64,000 bases of DNA, from the NCBI RefSeq assembly GCF_031846345.1, contig NZ_JAVRHX010000001.1, positions 62,001-126,000 on the forward strand, given 5' to 3'. Positions within the stretch are counted from its first letter, which is position 1. Each line of letters begins with the position of its first letter. The DNA is from Glaciecola petra (GTDB taxonomy: Bacteria; Pseudomonadota; Gammaproteobacteria; Enterobacterales; Alteromonadaceae). This document shows positions 9,034 through 17,341 of this stretch, piece after piece. The notes beneath the pieces are model-generated. The model did not search any database. It was given only the letters and a program-made list of their open reading frames with translations, and was not told where the DNA came from. Position numbers and translations under genes: made by a program.

Positions 9034-9867
9034 CTATTGTTTTGGCAGGTATCGGAAAGGGTCAACTGATTTACCTTTTTTTCTAATTTCAAAGTGCAAC
9101 ATAACATCACTGGCGCCAGAGCTACCCATTGTTGCGATTTTTTGGCCTTGTTTAACATACATTTGCTCACGTACTAATATTGCTTCGTTGTGCGCATATG
9201 CACTTAAGTATTCATCATTATGTTTAATAATAATAAGATTACCGTATCCCTTTAGTGCATTCCCCGCATATACTACTTTACCTTTGGCTGATGCTTTTAT
9301 TTCTGTGCCTAGACGGCCTTTAATATCAAGGCCTCTTTTGCTTCCGTCATCGCCAACTGTCGCTATTGTATGCGTACCAATAGCCGGCCATATCCAATCT
9401 TTGATTGCTTTTGCTTTAATATCAGTATTATTCGAAGCAATTTGTTTTTTATCTTGGTTTTTTCGATGTATTTCTTTCTTATTCACACCATACGCCTGCT
9501 GTTTAGTATGGTCAACTTGTATTTTGCTTAATTTTCGCTCACCTTGTTCTGGCGCAATGTTTTTGTTGATATCCTGATTATTTACATCCGCTTTAAGCCT
9601 AATTAATTGTCCTTTTGTAATGATATAAGGAGCAGGTATGTTATTGATTTTAGACAGGTATTGGTAGTCATTACCACTATAAAATGCAATTGCAAAAAGA
9701 GTGTCGCCTTTCTGCACAATATACTCATTACCTTCTATGACAGTTAAGTTTTGTGGAGTGGCAACTTTAGTTGACAAGCTAATAACGGGTGCAGGGTTAT
9801 GCTGGCTACTACAGGCCGCTAGCAGTAACAGTGTGCTTACAAAAAGTAATAAAGATTTGATCTCCAT
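9034..9867 (-). CDS. nlpD: Murein hydrolase activator NlpD
   Basis: Outer-membrane lipoprotein that activates cell-separation amidases. Signal with lipobox LLAAC (Cys19), a LysM domain (YIVQKGDTLFAIAF... GQLIRLK, about 48-91) and a C-terminal M23/LytM domain (about 180-275). The LytM zinc site is degenerate: the usual first-ligand position reads KRGLDIKG instead of HxGxD, and only one histidine of the HxH motif remains (MLHFEIR). That fits an activator rather than a peptidase. The 277-residue protein is shorter than E. coli NlpD (379), mainly in the linker. Confidence 0.93.
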   Translation of the reverse strand: MEIKSLLLFVSTLLLLAACSSQHNPAPVISLSTKVATPQNLTVIEGNEYIVQKGDTLFAIAFYSGNDYQYLSKINNIPAPYIITKGQLIRLKADVNNQDINKNIAPEQGERKLSKIQVDHTKQQAYGVNKKEIHRKNQDKKQIASNNTDIKAKAIKDWIWPAIGTHTIATVGDDGSKRGLDIKGRLGTEIKASAKGKVVYAGNALKGYGNLIIIKHNDEYLSAYAHNEAILVREQMYVKQGQKIATMGSSGASDVMLHFEIRKKGKSVDPFRYLPKQ

Positions 9868-9896
9868 ATCGCTAAATTAGCCTTGATGTTTTGTGT

Positions 9897-10475
9897 TTAT
9901 CTAAGTATTAAATACGCAACAATAGCGGCAATTATGACGGCCCACCCTAAATATTCAATATAGTCTTTTAGTTTTGCTTCCATTGGTGGGCCGCCATATT
10001 TCATGAATGCCGCGACCAAAAAAAAGCGCATACCACGTCCAATAGTCGATGCGATTACAAAGGGAAAAAACGCCATGGCTAGCGCACCAGCACTAATAGT
10101 GAATATTTTGTAGGGGATAGGTGAAAATCCCGCAATAAACACAACCCACACGCCATACTTGGCAAACCAAGCTTCTGCTAGAGCGAGTTTTTCAGCGTAA
10201 CCCCATTGCTCAATTAGTGGTGCAAGCCAAGACTCAAACGCAAAATAACCCAGTGCATACCCAATAATACCACCAATAACTGATGCTATTGTACAGACTA
10301 GCGCAAAGCGCCATGCTTTGTGAGTTTGGCCTAATACCATTGGTGCTAGCATGACATCAGGCGGGATAGGAAAAAAGGTACTTTCTGCACAGCTTAGCCC
10401 TGCTAAATACTTTTCTGCATGTCGATGTTTCGCCCAACGCAAACAAGTGTCATAAAGGGGCGTAAATATTTTCAT
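9897..10475 (-). CDS. yqaA: YqaA family membrane protein
   Basis: A 192-residue inner-membrane protein of the YqaA branch of the DedA/SNARE-associated (VTT) group. The motif SCAESTFFPIPPDVMLAPMV and the later GFSPIPYKIFTISAG are characteristic; the proline-rich re-entrant pattern is linked to lipid transport in DedA relatives. About four hydrophobic segments. Its stop overlaps the pcm... reading order: pcm ends at 10472 and yqaA starts at 10475, a 4-base ATGA overlap, so translation is coupled. Sandwiched between pcm and nlpD, as in other Alteromonadales. Confidence 0.88.
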   Translation of the reverse strand: MKIFTPLYDTCLRWAKHRHAEKYLAGLSCAESTFFPIPPDVMLAPMVLGQTHKAWRFALVCTIASVIGGIIGYALGYFAFESWLAPLIEQWGYAEKLALAEAWFAKYGVWVVFIAGFSPIPYKIFTISAGALAMAFFPFVIASTIGRGMRFFLVAAFMKYGGPPMEAKLKDYIEYLGWAVIIAAIVAYLILR

Positions 10476-11104
10476 AACACTTCTCCAGAGACCAAGGGCA
10501 CAAAGTTAACTTGCTCAATCACCTGTTCGTTAACTTGTTCATCTATTTTATCCATACACATTAAACGTTGCTCCGTATCACCTATTGGTATCACTAATCT
10601 TCCACCGTCGGCCAATTGCTCTAGTAGGGCTTGCGGCATTTTCGATGCTGCAGCTGTCACAATAATTGCATCAAATGGACTTTTGCTCGCCCACCCTAAC
10701 CAGCCATCAGAATGTTTCATTTTGACATTATGTAAATCTAATTGGTTCATTCTTCTTTTGGCTTGAAACTGCAGCGTTTTTATTCGCTCGACTGAACATA
10801 CTTGGTCAAAAATACTGGCTAAAATCGCAGTTTGATAGCCCGAACCCGTGCCAATTTCCAATACTCGCGAATCTTTACCTACTTTTTCTAACAATAACTC
10901 GGTCATTCTTGCTACGGTATAAGGCTGAGAAATAGTCTGACGTTGACCAATAGGTAGTGCCGTATTTTCAAAAGCTTGATGAGTTAACGAAGCGGGCACG
11001 AAAAGCGCGCGAGGCGTATTGGCGATAGTTTCTAGAACTAAACTATTCTTTATGCCTTTTTCAGCTAAAAGTTGTGCAAGTTGAGCGCCGCTTCTTGTTT
11101 TCAT
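10472..11104 (-). CDS. pcm: Protein-L-isoaspartate O-methyltransferase
   Basis: Repairs isoaspartyl residues in aged proteins using SAM. The 210-residue protein has the PCMT signature: IGQRQTISQPYTVARMTELL, SAM motif I VLEIGTGSGYQTAILA, and the GRLVIPIGD strand. It starts one base after the surE stop and overlaps yqaA by four bases. The surE-pcm-nlpD-rpoS order is classical and connects it to stationary-phase survival. The C-terminus is slightly irregular (repeated EQVNEQVIEQVN), probably a harmless low-complexity patch. Confidence 0.95.
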   Translation of the reverse strand: MKTRSGAQLAQLLAEKGIKNSLVLETIANTPRALFVPASLTHQAFENTALPIGQRQTISQPYTVARMTELLLEKVGKDSRVLEIGTGSGYQTAILASIFDQVCSVERIKTLQFQAKRRMNQLDLHNVKMKHSDGWLGWASKSPFDAIIVTAAASKMPQALLEQLADGGRLVIPIGDTEQRLMCMDKIDEQVNEQVIEQVNFVPLVSGEVL

Positions 11105-11105
11105 G

Positions 11106-11861
11106 CTATTTCTCTAGCCATGGTTTTATTCGAGCAATTTGCTGATGGACAGTCATATCGGTTGACAATGGGCTAACCGAGCAATAACCCTCTGCTACGG
11201 CATGAAAGTCGGTGCCAGGTCCACCGTCCTGTTCATTGCCAAGTTTTCCGTACCAGTATATTTTTTTTCCAAAAGGGTCTGTACTTTGTACCATTGTTTC
11301 AGCTTTATGCCTATTGCCACAGCGAGTTGTTTTAATACCGTTTATTTTATCAAGGGGCAAATTGGGTACATTAAGATTGAGTATTTGTTTTGCTTCTAGT
11401 GGGTGTTCGATGATTTTATTTATTAATTGGCATGTCATAACAGCTGCGCTTGAGAATTCGTAATGCTGTTCAGCTCGTTTGTCGGCACATAAAGATACAG
11501 CAATAGCGGGCAAGCCCAAATGCCGTCCTTCTAACGCCGCTGCCACTGTGCCTGAATAAATGGTGTCGTCGCCTAAATTTGGGCCATCATTAATACCAGA
11601 AACCACTAAATCAAAAATATCGAAGGTGCCACTGTTAATCCCCAGTTGCACACAATCCGAAGGCGTACCATTTACAGCGTAAAATCCATTTTCAGCTTGG
11701 GTCATTCGCAAAGGCTGGTGCAAAGACAACGCATTACTCATGCCACTGCAATTGCGATCTGGCGCAATTACTACAACGTCGTGGGATTGACTTAAATGTT
11801 GATACATTACTGCAATGCCTTTTGCAAAAACACCGTCATCATTGCTCAGTAAAATTCGCAT
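11106..11861 (-). CDS. surE: 5'/3'-nucleotidase SurE
   Basis: Metal-dependent nucleoside monophosphate phosphatase. The 251-residue protein opens with the hallmark MRILLSNDDGVFAKGI (metal-binding DD), followed by NCSGMSNALSL, VNGTPSDCVQLG and SGINDGPNLGDDTIYSGTV. The ATG at 11861 is chosen because SurE proteins start right at MRILLSNDDG; an in-frame ATG ten codons upstream (11891) would add an unconserved tail. It is followed by pcm after a single base and preceded by truD. Confidence 0.95.
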   Translation of the reverse strand: MRILLSNDDGVFAKGIAVMYQHLSQSHDVVVIAPDRNCSGMSNALSLHQPLRMTQAENGFYAVNGTPSDCVQLGINSGTFDIFDLVVSGINDGPNLGDDTIYSGTVAAALEGRHLGLPAIAVSLCADKRAEQHYEFSSAAVMTCQLINKIIEHPLEAKQILNLNVPNLPLDKINGIKTTRCGNRHKAETMVQSTDPFGKKIYWYGKLGNEQDGGPGTDFHAVAEGYCSVSPLSTDMTVHQQIARIKPWLEK

Positions 11862-11928
11862 TTTATTGAATGTCCTTTCAGAAATATCCACAAGTTATTA
11901 TTGCTAGTTTGTATATCGCGCGCGTATT

Positions 11929-13032
11929 CTAAACTTTTGGTGGCGCAATACCAACATCAATGTCTACAATTTCTCGCAATACTGACGTGGCGAAGCTTCC
12001 ACTAGGGAGTGAAAAACGTAAAATCAGATCATTATCTTCAATCTCATAAGCCAAATTTTCCGGAAATATGAACGCAGGTCGACGTTGTTGTTTTAAACCT
12101 AAACTGGCTAAATGTTCACAGATATCAGGAAATGTAGCACTTATTTGTTGTTCTCGTTCAAGCGCTGCGGATGTGCTGTCGAGTTTGCCTTCTCCCCACA
12201 TTGGGCCACTAAACAAAACGTCGCGTTCACTTAATCGCTTTATCAATTGTTCATTTTGCGCTTGTTGTTGTGAACTTGTCCCTATCAATTCATGCACAAA
12301 AAAACTATTTGAGCCTTTTAAAATAAACACATCGCCACTTAGTACCTTAAAGCCCGCGTTTTGTAATCGTTCACTGACAAAATAATTAAAAAGCCAGCTA
12401 CGTAAGGCAGAAATTGCCATGGAACGTTTGTTTCTGTTTCTTATTGCTTCGCCCTGCATAAGCTTTTCTGCAAGTTGCAAATTACCACCTAGTTCTACGC
12501 TTCCATCGGTTTTTATTCGTTCACCAAAGCGTTGATTACCAAAGTAGTTTGGCACACCATTTCTATTTATGTCTTGTAAGCGTTGTTGCAATTGAGTTTC
12601 GTTTAAATCACTAATGTTACGTAAGCGAATTTCAAAGGCGTTAGCTTTTATGGTGCCTAAACGGAGTTTACGTTGATTTTTTGTTTGCTTTAGAATTTGC
12701 AGTCCAACTAGCGAGAAATTATCCCAGTCAACACGTTCTTTTTTACCAAAGTAAACGCCAAACCATTGTTGCGTGCTAGCAAATTTATCTTTGCGTCCAG
12801 CGTAACTAACATTTCGTAATGGCAATTTTGCGAACTTAGCCATTTCTTCGGCGACAAACGCAGTGTTTAGCCCTTCTTTTTCAATAAATAGGAAGTCATG
12901 TTCACCTTCGCCGTTGGGTTCAAAAGTGAGTTTTTCTACTACTTTAAAGTCTTTTAGCTGTGCTTTGATATTAGCTTTGAAAAGCGGGCCATTGTGCAAA
13001 TATCGCCAAGCATTTGGTTGTAGACCTAGCAT
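11929..13032 (-). CDS. truD: tRNA pseudouridine(13) synthase TruD
   Basis: Makes pseudouridine 13 in tRNA-Glu. The 367-residue protein contains the TruD catalytic region VSYAGRKDKFASTQQWF (catalytic Asp in GRKDK), NYFGNQRFG and the TRUD insertion domain. Its start overlaps the end of ispF by 7 bases, indicating translational coupling. It lies in the ispD-ispF-truD-surE order conserved in gammaproteobacteria. Confidence 0.95.
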   Translation of the reverse strand: MLGLQPNAWRYLHNGPLFKANIKAQLKDFKVVEKLTFEPNGEGEHDFLFIEKEGLNTAFVAEEMAKFAKLPLRNVSYAGRKDKFASTQQWFGVYFGKKERVDWDNFSLVGLQILKQTKNQRKLRLGTIKANAFEIRLRNISDLNETQLQQRLQDINRNGVPNYFGNQRFGERIKTDGSVELGGNLQLAEKLMQGEAIRNRNKRSMAISALRSWLFNYFVSERLQNAGFKVLSGDVFILKGSNSFFVHELIGTSSQQQAQNEQLIKRLSERDVLFSGPMWGEGKLDSTSAALEREQQISATFPDICEHLASLGLKQQRRPAFIFPENLAYEIEDNDLILRFSLPSGSFATSVLREIVDIDVGIAPPKV

Positions 13033-13502
13033 TGTTGTATTAACACAACAGCATGGGTTTCGATACCCTCTTGTCTACCTACAAAGCCAAGCTTTTCGGT
13101 GGTGGTTGCTTTTACGCTTACGGTTGATATATCCACTTCAAGGGCGGCTGAAAGTAAATTCCTCATCTCTATTATGTGAGGAGCCAATTTGGGTACTTGA
13201 GCGGCAATAGTAATATCTGCGTTGCTCAGTTCATAACCCTTCTCTTTAACTAGGTTGTATACGTGTTTTAGCAAGGCCAATGAGTCTGCACCTGCATAGG
13301 CCGAATCAGTATCGGGAAAATGCTTGCCAATATCACCTAAAGCAAGAGCACCAAGCAAAGCGTCGCACAAAGCATGGGTAGCAACATCGCCATCAGAATG
13401 AGCAATAAGTCCACAATGATGGTCAATTTTAACACCACACAAAGTAATTGGTCCCTCACCACCTAATTTATGCACATCGTAGCCGTGGCCAATTCTAATC
13501 AT
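13026..13502 (-). CDS. ispF: 2-C-methyl-D-erythritol 2,4-cyclodiphosphate synthase
   Basis: Fifth step of the MEP isoprenoid pathway. The 158-residue protein has the zinc site GHGYDVHKL (D8, H10) with H42-type AHSDGDV and the KATTTEKLGFVGR signature. It overlaps ispD by 4 bases and truD by 7 bases, so the three are translated as a coupled unit. Product acts in the cytoplasm and feeds IspG; downstream products are used by IspB, also in this window. Confidence 0.97.
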   Translation of the reverse strand: MIRIGHGYDVHKLGGEGPITLCGVKIDHHCGLIAHSDGDVATHALCDALLGALALGDIGKHFPDTDSAYAGADSLALLKHVYNLVKEKGYELSNADITIAAQVPKLAPHIIEMRNLLSAALEVDISTVSVKATTTEKLGFVGRQEGIETHAVVLIQQC

Positions 13503-14218
13503 ATCGTTTTTTCCTTATCAGCAAGATAGTATGTGGCTAGCGATAGGTCACTTGGGTGTGTGACTTTGATATTTTTCGACGTGCCCAATACTAGTCTAAC
13601 ACTTGCTCCGCTATGTTCCATTGCCGATGCTTCATCGGTAATATTCAGTCCTTTTTTTTGTGCGCTAATAATTGCCGAATATAAGTCTTGCAGTTTAAAC
13701 ATTTGAGGCGTTTGAGCTTGCCATAGCTTCTCTCTGTTTATCGTTTTATCGATAAGCGAATTTTCAGCCTTAGCTTGTTTTATTGTGTCGGCAACAGGAA
13801 TTGCCAATATACCACCTACGTCATTTTCGCATACTTCAATCAACTGCGAAATAGACGTATGGTCAATGCAAGGCCGCGCAGCATCATGCACTAAAACATA
13901 TTGATTTTCGTTCGTTTTATTAGACATTTGGTTTAGATGTTTTAAACCAGACAACACAGAGTCTACGCGTTCATCGCCCCCAATAATTGTGGTAATTAAT
14001 TCATGTTGAGCAATTGGCAATTTGTGAAAAATGTCGTCTTTGGGATGCAAAACCACAACAATTTGACTAATTCGTGAATGTGATAAAAATACGTCAAGTG
14101 TATGTTCTAAAATGGTTTTGCCATTTATCTCGATATATTGCTTAGCTTGTTTAGCGCCCATACGTGCGCCTATACCCGCAGCAAGGATAATTAATGGAAA
14201 AGTAGCTGGTAGAAGCAT
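13499..14218 (-). CDS. ispD: 2-C-methyl-D-erythritol 4-phosphate cytidylyltransferase
   Basis: Third MEP-pathway step, forming CDP-ME from MEP and CTP. The 239-residue protein has the nucleotide-binding loop AAGIGARMGAKQAKQY, the signature VLVHDAARPCI and IPVADTIKQA, and TPQMFKLQDL. It overlaps ispF by 4 bases. ftsB ends 31 bases upstream. Confidence 0.96.
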   Translation of the reverse strand: MLLPATFPLIILAAGIGARMGAKQAKQYIEINGKTILEHTLDVFLSHSRISQIVVVLHPKDDIFHKLPIAQHELITTIIGGDERVDSVLSGLKHLNQMSNKTNENQYVLVHDAARPCIDHTSISQLIEVCENDVGGILAIPVADTIKQAKAENSLIDKTINREKLWQAQTPQMFKLQDLYSAIISAQKKGLNITDEASAMEHSGASVRLVLGTSKNIKVTHPSDLSLATYYLADKEKTI

Positions 14219-14249
14219 TTTACAGACTCGCTAAAGGGTGTTTTTAGCA

Positions 14250-14531
14250 CTATTGTTTGGGCAGGATACGATAAAAAGTTTCGCCTTCTTTTATTAAACC
14301 CAATTCGTAGCGCGCTCGTTCTTCCATAGACTCAATACCTAACTGCAAATCGTTGATGTCTGCTTGTAAGAGTTGATTACGCTGTTTTAAGCTAGCGTTT
14401 TGTTCTTCTAAAGCAGTAATTTGAGTTTGCATTTGGTTAAAATCGGCGATGCTGTTTTTGCCAAACCACAATCGTGCTTGCAAAGCACATAACAATGCCA
14501 ACAATATTAAGGGGATCCATTTATTCTTCAT
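14250..14531 (-). CDS. ftsB: Cell division protein FtsB
   Basis: Small bitopic divisome protein that joins FtsL and FtsQ. The 93-residue protein has an N-terminal membrane segment (WIPLILLALLCALQARLWFG), a leucine-zipper-like coiled coil (QTQITALEEQNASLKQRN) and the conserved end EERARYELGLIKEGETFYRI. ATG at 14531 is used because AGG lies 5 bases upstream; a GTG two codons earlier (14537) is possible. It heads the ftsB-ispD-ispF block. Enolase, its usual upstream neighbour, is absent here. Confidence 0.93.
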   Translation of the reverse strand: MKNKWIPLILLALLCALQARLWFGKNSIADFNQMQTQITALEEQNASLKQRNQLLQADINDLQLGIESMEERARYELGLIKEGETFYRILPKQ

Positions 14532-14628
14532 AAGCACCTGCTATGGGTTGTATTATGGAGCGATTCTTGACCAAACTATAACACATTTTGGGCTTAGGTA
14601 TGCAATAGTGCTACAGCCATTTTAGCCT

Positions 14629-15894
14629 TTATAAATTGCTTAATACTTGCCATATAGCCTTTATTGCTATCCAAGAAGTAAATAAAGAGAAGCCAAATAT
14701 GACGACTAAAATAAGGTTGGATGCCAGTTTGTTTTTATGCTCTTTCATCAAATCGCTTCGATTTGATAAATAAAAGATACAGCCAACTGTAATTGGCAAA
14801 ATAAACGCATTAAAGGTTTGTGACAATATCATAATGAAAATAGGACGTGCTTCAAATATGGGCACTACCAATCCAAGCAATGAAATAGCGAAGACCATTA
14901 TTCGAAACTTCGGCAAAGTCATATCTCTTTTGCTACCGTTAAAGTCGCATAACAACCAAGGAAGCATTAGGATGTTTGGAAATTGCGAAGAAACACCTGC
15001 GGCAATAAGGCCTATTGCAAATATCGACGTTGCAAAAGCGCCGGCCAAAGGCTCCAAAATGCTCATCATTTGTGAAGCTTTATCTAGGCTGATCCCCTCA
15101 ATATGCAGCGAGCCTGCCGAAGCAGCCATAATAGAGGCGCTAATAACAAACATTAAGAATACAGAAAAAGCAGCGTCTAGTCGTTGTTTTCGATAATCGT
15201 CTAGCGTCCATCCTGCTTCTTTTACTAGGGTTGTTCTAATAATGAAAAGGCCAGAAAATACTGTTGTGCCAATCATTGCCGTGATAATCAATAAAGGGTC
15301 TTTGGTACTCAAACTAACATCTGGAATGTTGGGTACTAATCCTTGTAGTAATTGCATAGGTGGTGGCATTAACAAGAAAAAATTAGCCACAAAACATACA
15401 GACATTATGGCGACGATCACTGCCAAACTTCGTTCAAAAAACTGGGTTTTACCTTGCCAAAAAATATAGTAAACCAAAGATACAAAAAATATCGCAAAGT
15501 ATAGTGGGTCGATGCCTTCTTCAAAAATTAACTTAGACCATTCATAGCAAATATCGGCCACTATGCCCATTACGCCCATCACACTGCCACACACACCTGT
15601 GGTAAGGGCAACTATGAAAAAAATACTTACGCCAGGATGAATATGCTTACGAAATGCTTGTAGGGCGGTTTCGCCGGTAACGATAGTAAAACGACCATAT
15701 AAATTGATCATAAAAAAGGTGCATAAACACGACACCACAATAGTCCATAGCAATGACATGCCATAATCTGCACCCGCTTTAGCCATTGAGGTAACACTGC
15801 CAGTGCCAATATTAAAGCCCAATAAAAATAAGCCTGGTAAAATTAGCGCCAGCAACTGACTGCCTTTTTGTTTCCATCCTTTTTGAGCTTGCAT
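14629..15894 (-). CDS. Nramp-related transporter lacking the canonical metal motifs
   Basis: A 421-residue membrane protein with about 11 hydrophobic segments and the overall Nramp/LeuT-like plan. The first segment reads LLGFNIGTGSVTSMAKAGAD, placing NIGTG where true Nramps have DPGN. The sixth-segment region reads GTTVFSGLFIIRTTLVKEAG, lacking the MPH-type motif. The residues that bind Mn/Fe in classical Nramps are therefore missing, and the substrate is unknown. It begins 34 bases after manA on the same strand, so an operon with mannose-6-phosphate isomerase is likely. I infer a non-classical substrate, possibly linked to sugar use. Confidence 0.75.
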   Translation of the reverse strand: MQAQKGWKQKGSQLLALILPGLFLLGFNIGTGSVTSMAKAGADYGMSLLWTIVVSCLCTFFMINLYGRFTIVTGETALQAFRKHIHPGVSIFFIVALTTGVCGSVMGVMGIVADICYEWSKLIFEEGIDPLYFAIFFVSLVYYIFWQGKTQFFERSLAVIVAIMSVCFVANFFLLMPPPMQLLQGLVPNIPDVSLSTKDPLLIITAMIGTTVFSGLFIIRTTLVKEAGWTLDDYRKQRLDAAFSVFLMFVISASIMAASAGSLHIEGISLDKASQMMSILEPLAGAFATSIFAIGLIAAGVSSQFPNILMLPWLLCDFNGSKRDMTLPKFRIMVFAISLLGLVVPIFEARPIFIMILSQTFNAFILPITVGCIFYLSNRSDLMKEHKNKLASNLILVVIFGFSLFTSWIAIKAIWQVLSNL

Positions 15895-15928
15895 AATTAA
15901 CCTTTTTTATTGTTTCACTATTTGGATA

Positions 15929-17011
15929 TTATGTATTTGTGTCAGCGGGATAGCATTCAAGAATGGCTAGCTTACCACTGCTTTGATAACAAAAATCGAC
16001 TATACCCGCTGGCAGGAAAAACGTTTCCCACTGTTTTAGTTCAATTGTTTGTCCATCAAAAATTATACTACCTGAGCCTTCACTAACAATCCCGATAAAG
16101 AAACCCTTTTCGTGACGCTCAAAACGTTCACTCACATTGGCACGTTTTACTTTAAAGCAATCGGTTTTGTTCGCTCCAATGAGCTCTTCCAATAAATTTC
16201 CGTGAGTATCTTGATGCAATATTTTTGGCTCACAACGAAACTCTTTATCTATATTTTTTTGCAGCACTGGTTCAAAATTAAATACATCTAATGCTGTTTC
16301 AATCCCTCGGTTCATAAAACGAGCCGCCTCTGGAATAACATAACCGCAGCGCTCGAATTCAAATCGTACCGCCCAATCGGAGGGCTCCATAATTTCAAGC
16401 ATTAGGATCCCCTCACCAAGTGCGTGCGGTCGGCCACCGGGGAGTAAAAACACATCTCCGGGTTTTACTGGGATTTTATCGAAACAGGCTTCTATCGCCT
16501 CAATGTTTTGTGTTTCAATCCATTGTTTTAGTTGTTCACGTGACGGCGAGCGTTGAAAACCAGCATAAATATAGGGTTCAGTTACGTCTTCACGAATCGC
16601 CAGAATAACATAAGCTTCGGTTTTGCCGCGGTTGGAGTTAAGTCGTTGCTGGGCAAACTCGCGTGTTGGATGAGCTTGAAAGTGAAGGCGTGTTGCACTG
16701 TCGAGAAATTTAACTAAGGGTATATCGTCTAAAGCGGTATGGTTGTTGTCAACTTTGCCCAAGTAGAATTCAGGATTGCTAAGTAATACATCATTAAATA
16801 AAACGCGTTCACCTTGTTCATTTTCAACTGTCGCTAAACCTTCTTGAATATGTTCTCGTCCAATATTTTTAGCAGCGACCGTTGAGCCAATCCAATCTTC
16901 AGGAAAACTTGAGTCTTTGGCTGGATCAATGCCTGCTATTTGATCAAGTAGCTTGCCACCTTGGTAGGTTCGCCAAACTCTATTTTGAGTGAATTTAATT
17001 AGTTTTTGCAT
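15929..17011 (-). CDS. manA: Mannose-6-phosphate isomerase, class I
   Basis: Interconverts mannose-6-P and fructose-6-P. The 360-residue cupin protein has the zinc ligand regions HFQAHPT (Gln, His), GKTEAYVIL (Glu) and GGRPHALGEG (His), with KPGDVFLLPGG. Unlike the long E. coli ManA (391), it resembles the shorter Bacillus-type class I enzymes. It is transcribed away from putA and is followed by the Nramp-like gene, suggesting a small mannose or mannuronate-related unit rather than envelope GDP-mannose synthesis. Confidence 0.87.
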   Translation of the reverse strand: MQKLIKFTQNRVWRTYQGGKLLDQIAGIDPAKDSSFPEDWIGSTVAAKNIGREHIQEGLATVENEQGERVLFNDVLLSNPEFYLGKVDNNHTALDDIPLVKFLDSATRLHFQAHPTREFAQQRLNSNRGKTEAYVILAIREDVTEPYIYAGFQRSPSREQLKQWIETQNIEAIEACFDKIPVKPGDVFLLPGGRPHALGEGILMLEIMEPSDWAVRFEFERCGYVIPEAARFMNRGIETALDVFNFEPVLQKNIDKEFRCEPKILHQDTHGNLLEELIGANKTDCFKVKRANVSERFERHEKGFFIGIVSEGSGSIIFDGQTIELKQWETFFLPAGIVDFCYQSSGKLAILECYPADTNT

Positions 17012-17341
17012 AGTTTTTGGATGCTTTCAGCCTTCGTTTTTGCTCGACTTGGGGTAGGCGACTACTTCCTCTAAAATATTATTAAAGCTCTTAATGCCGC
17101 CAATTATTGATGCCTTAAGAGAGTCATATGATTTTTGGTGTCGTCTTTTTATCATAAAAGCCTAACAATAATCTTTTGCTGTAACTAGGATTTTTTGTTG
17201 GATAAACTCATATAAATATTATTGGGCGTAGTTTATTGCTCAAAAATTAACACTAAGGTAGAAATATCGAGCAAGAATATATATTGTACGCGCATATCTG
17301 TTACCCGCCATATTAATGAGCGTTTTTAGAGGCAAATGTTA
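17012..17341. other. Divergent intergenic region manA / putA
   Basis: AT-rich 330-base region that must hold the promoters of both genes. AGAGG at 17328-17332 serves putA. No clear -35/-10 pair, operator palindrome or small ORF was recognised. Confidence 0.35.

Noticed and set aside
8978..9577. Plus-strand open frame of 199 codons
   Set aside because: It is antisense to rpoS/nlpD, whose protein sequences are strongly conserved; composition is that of a shadow frame.
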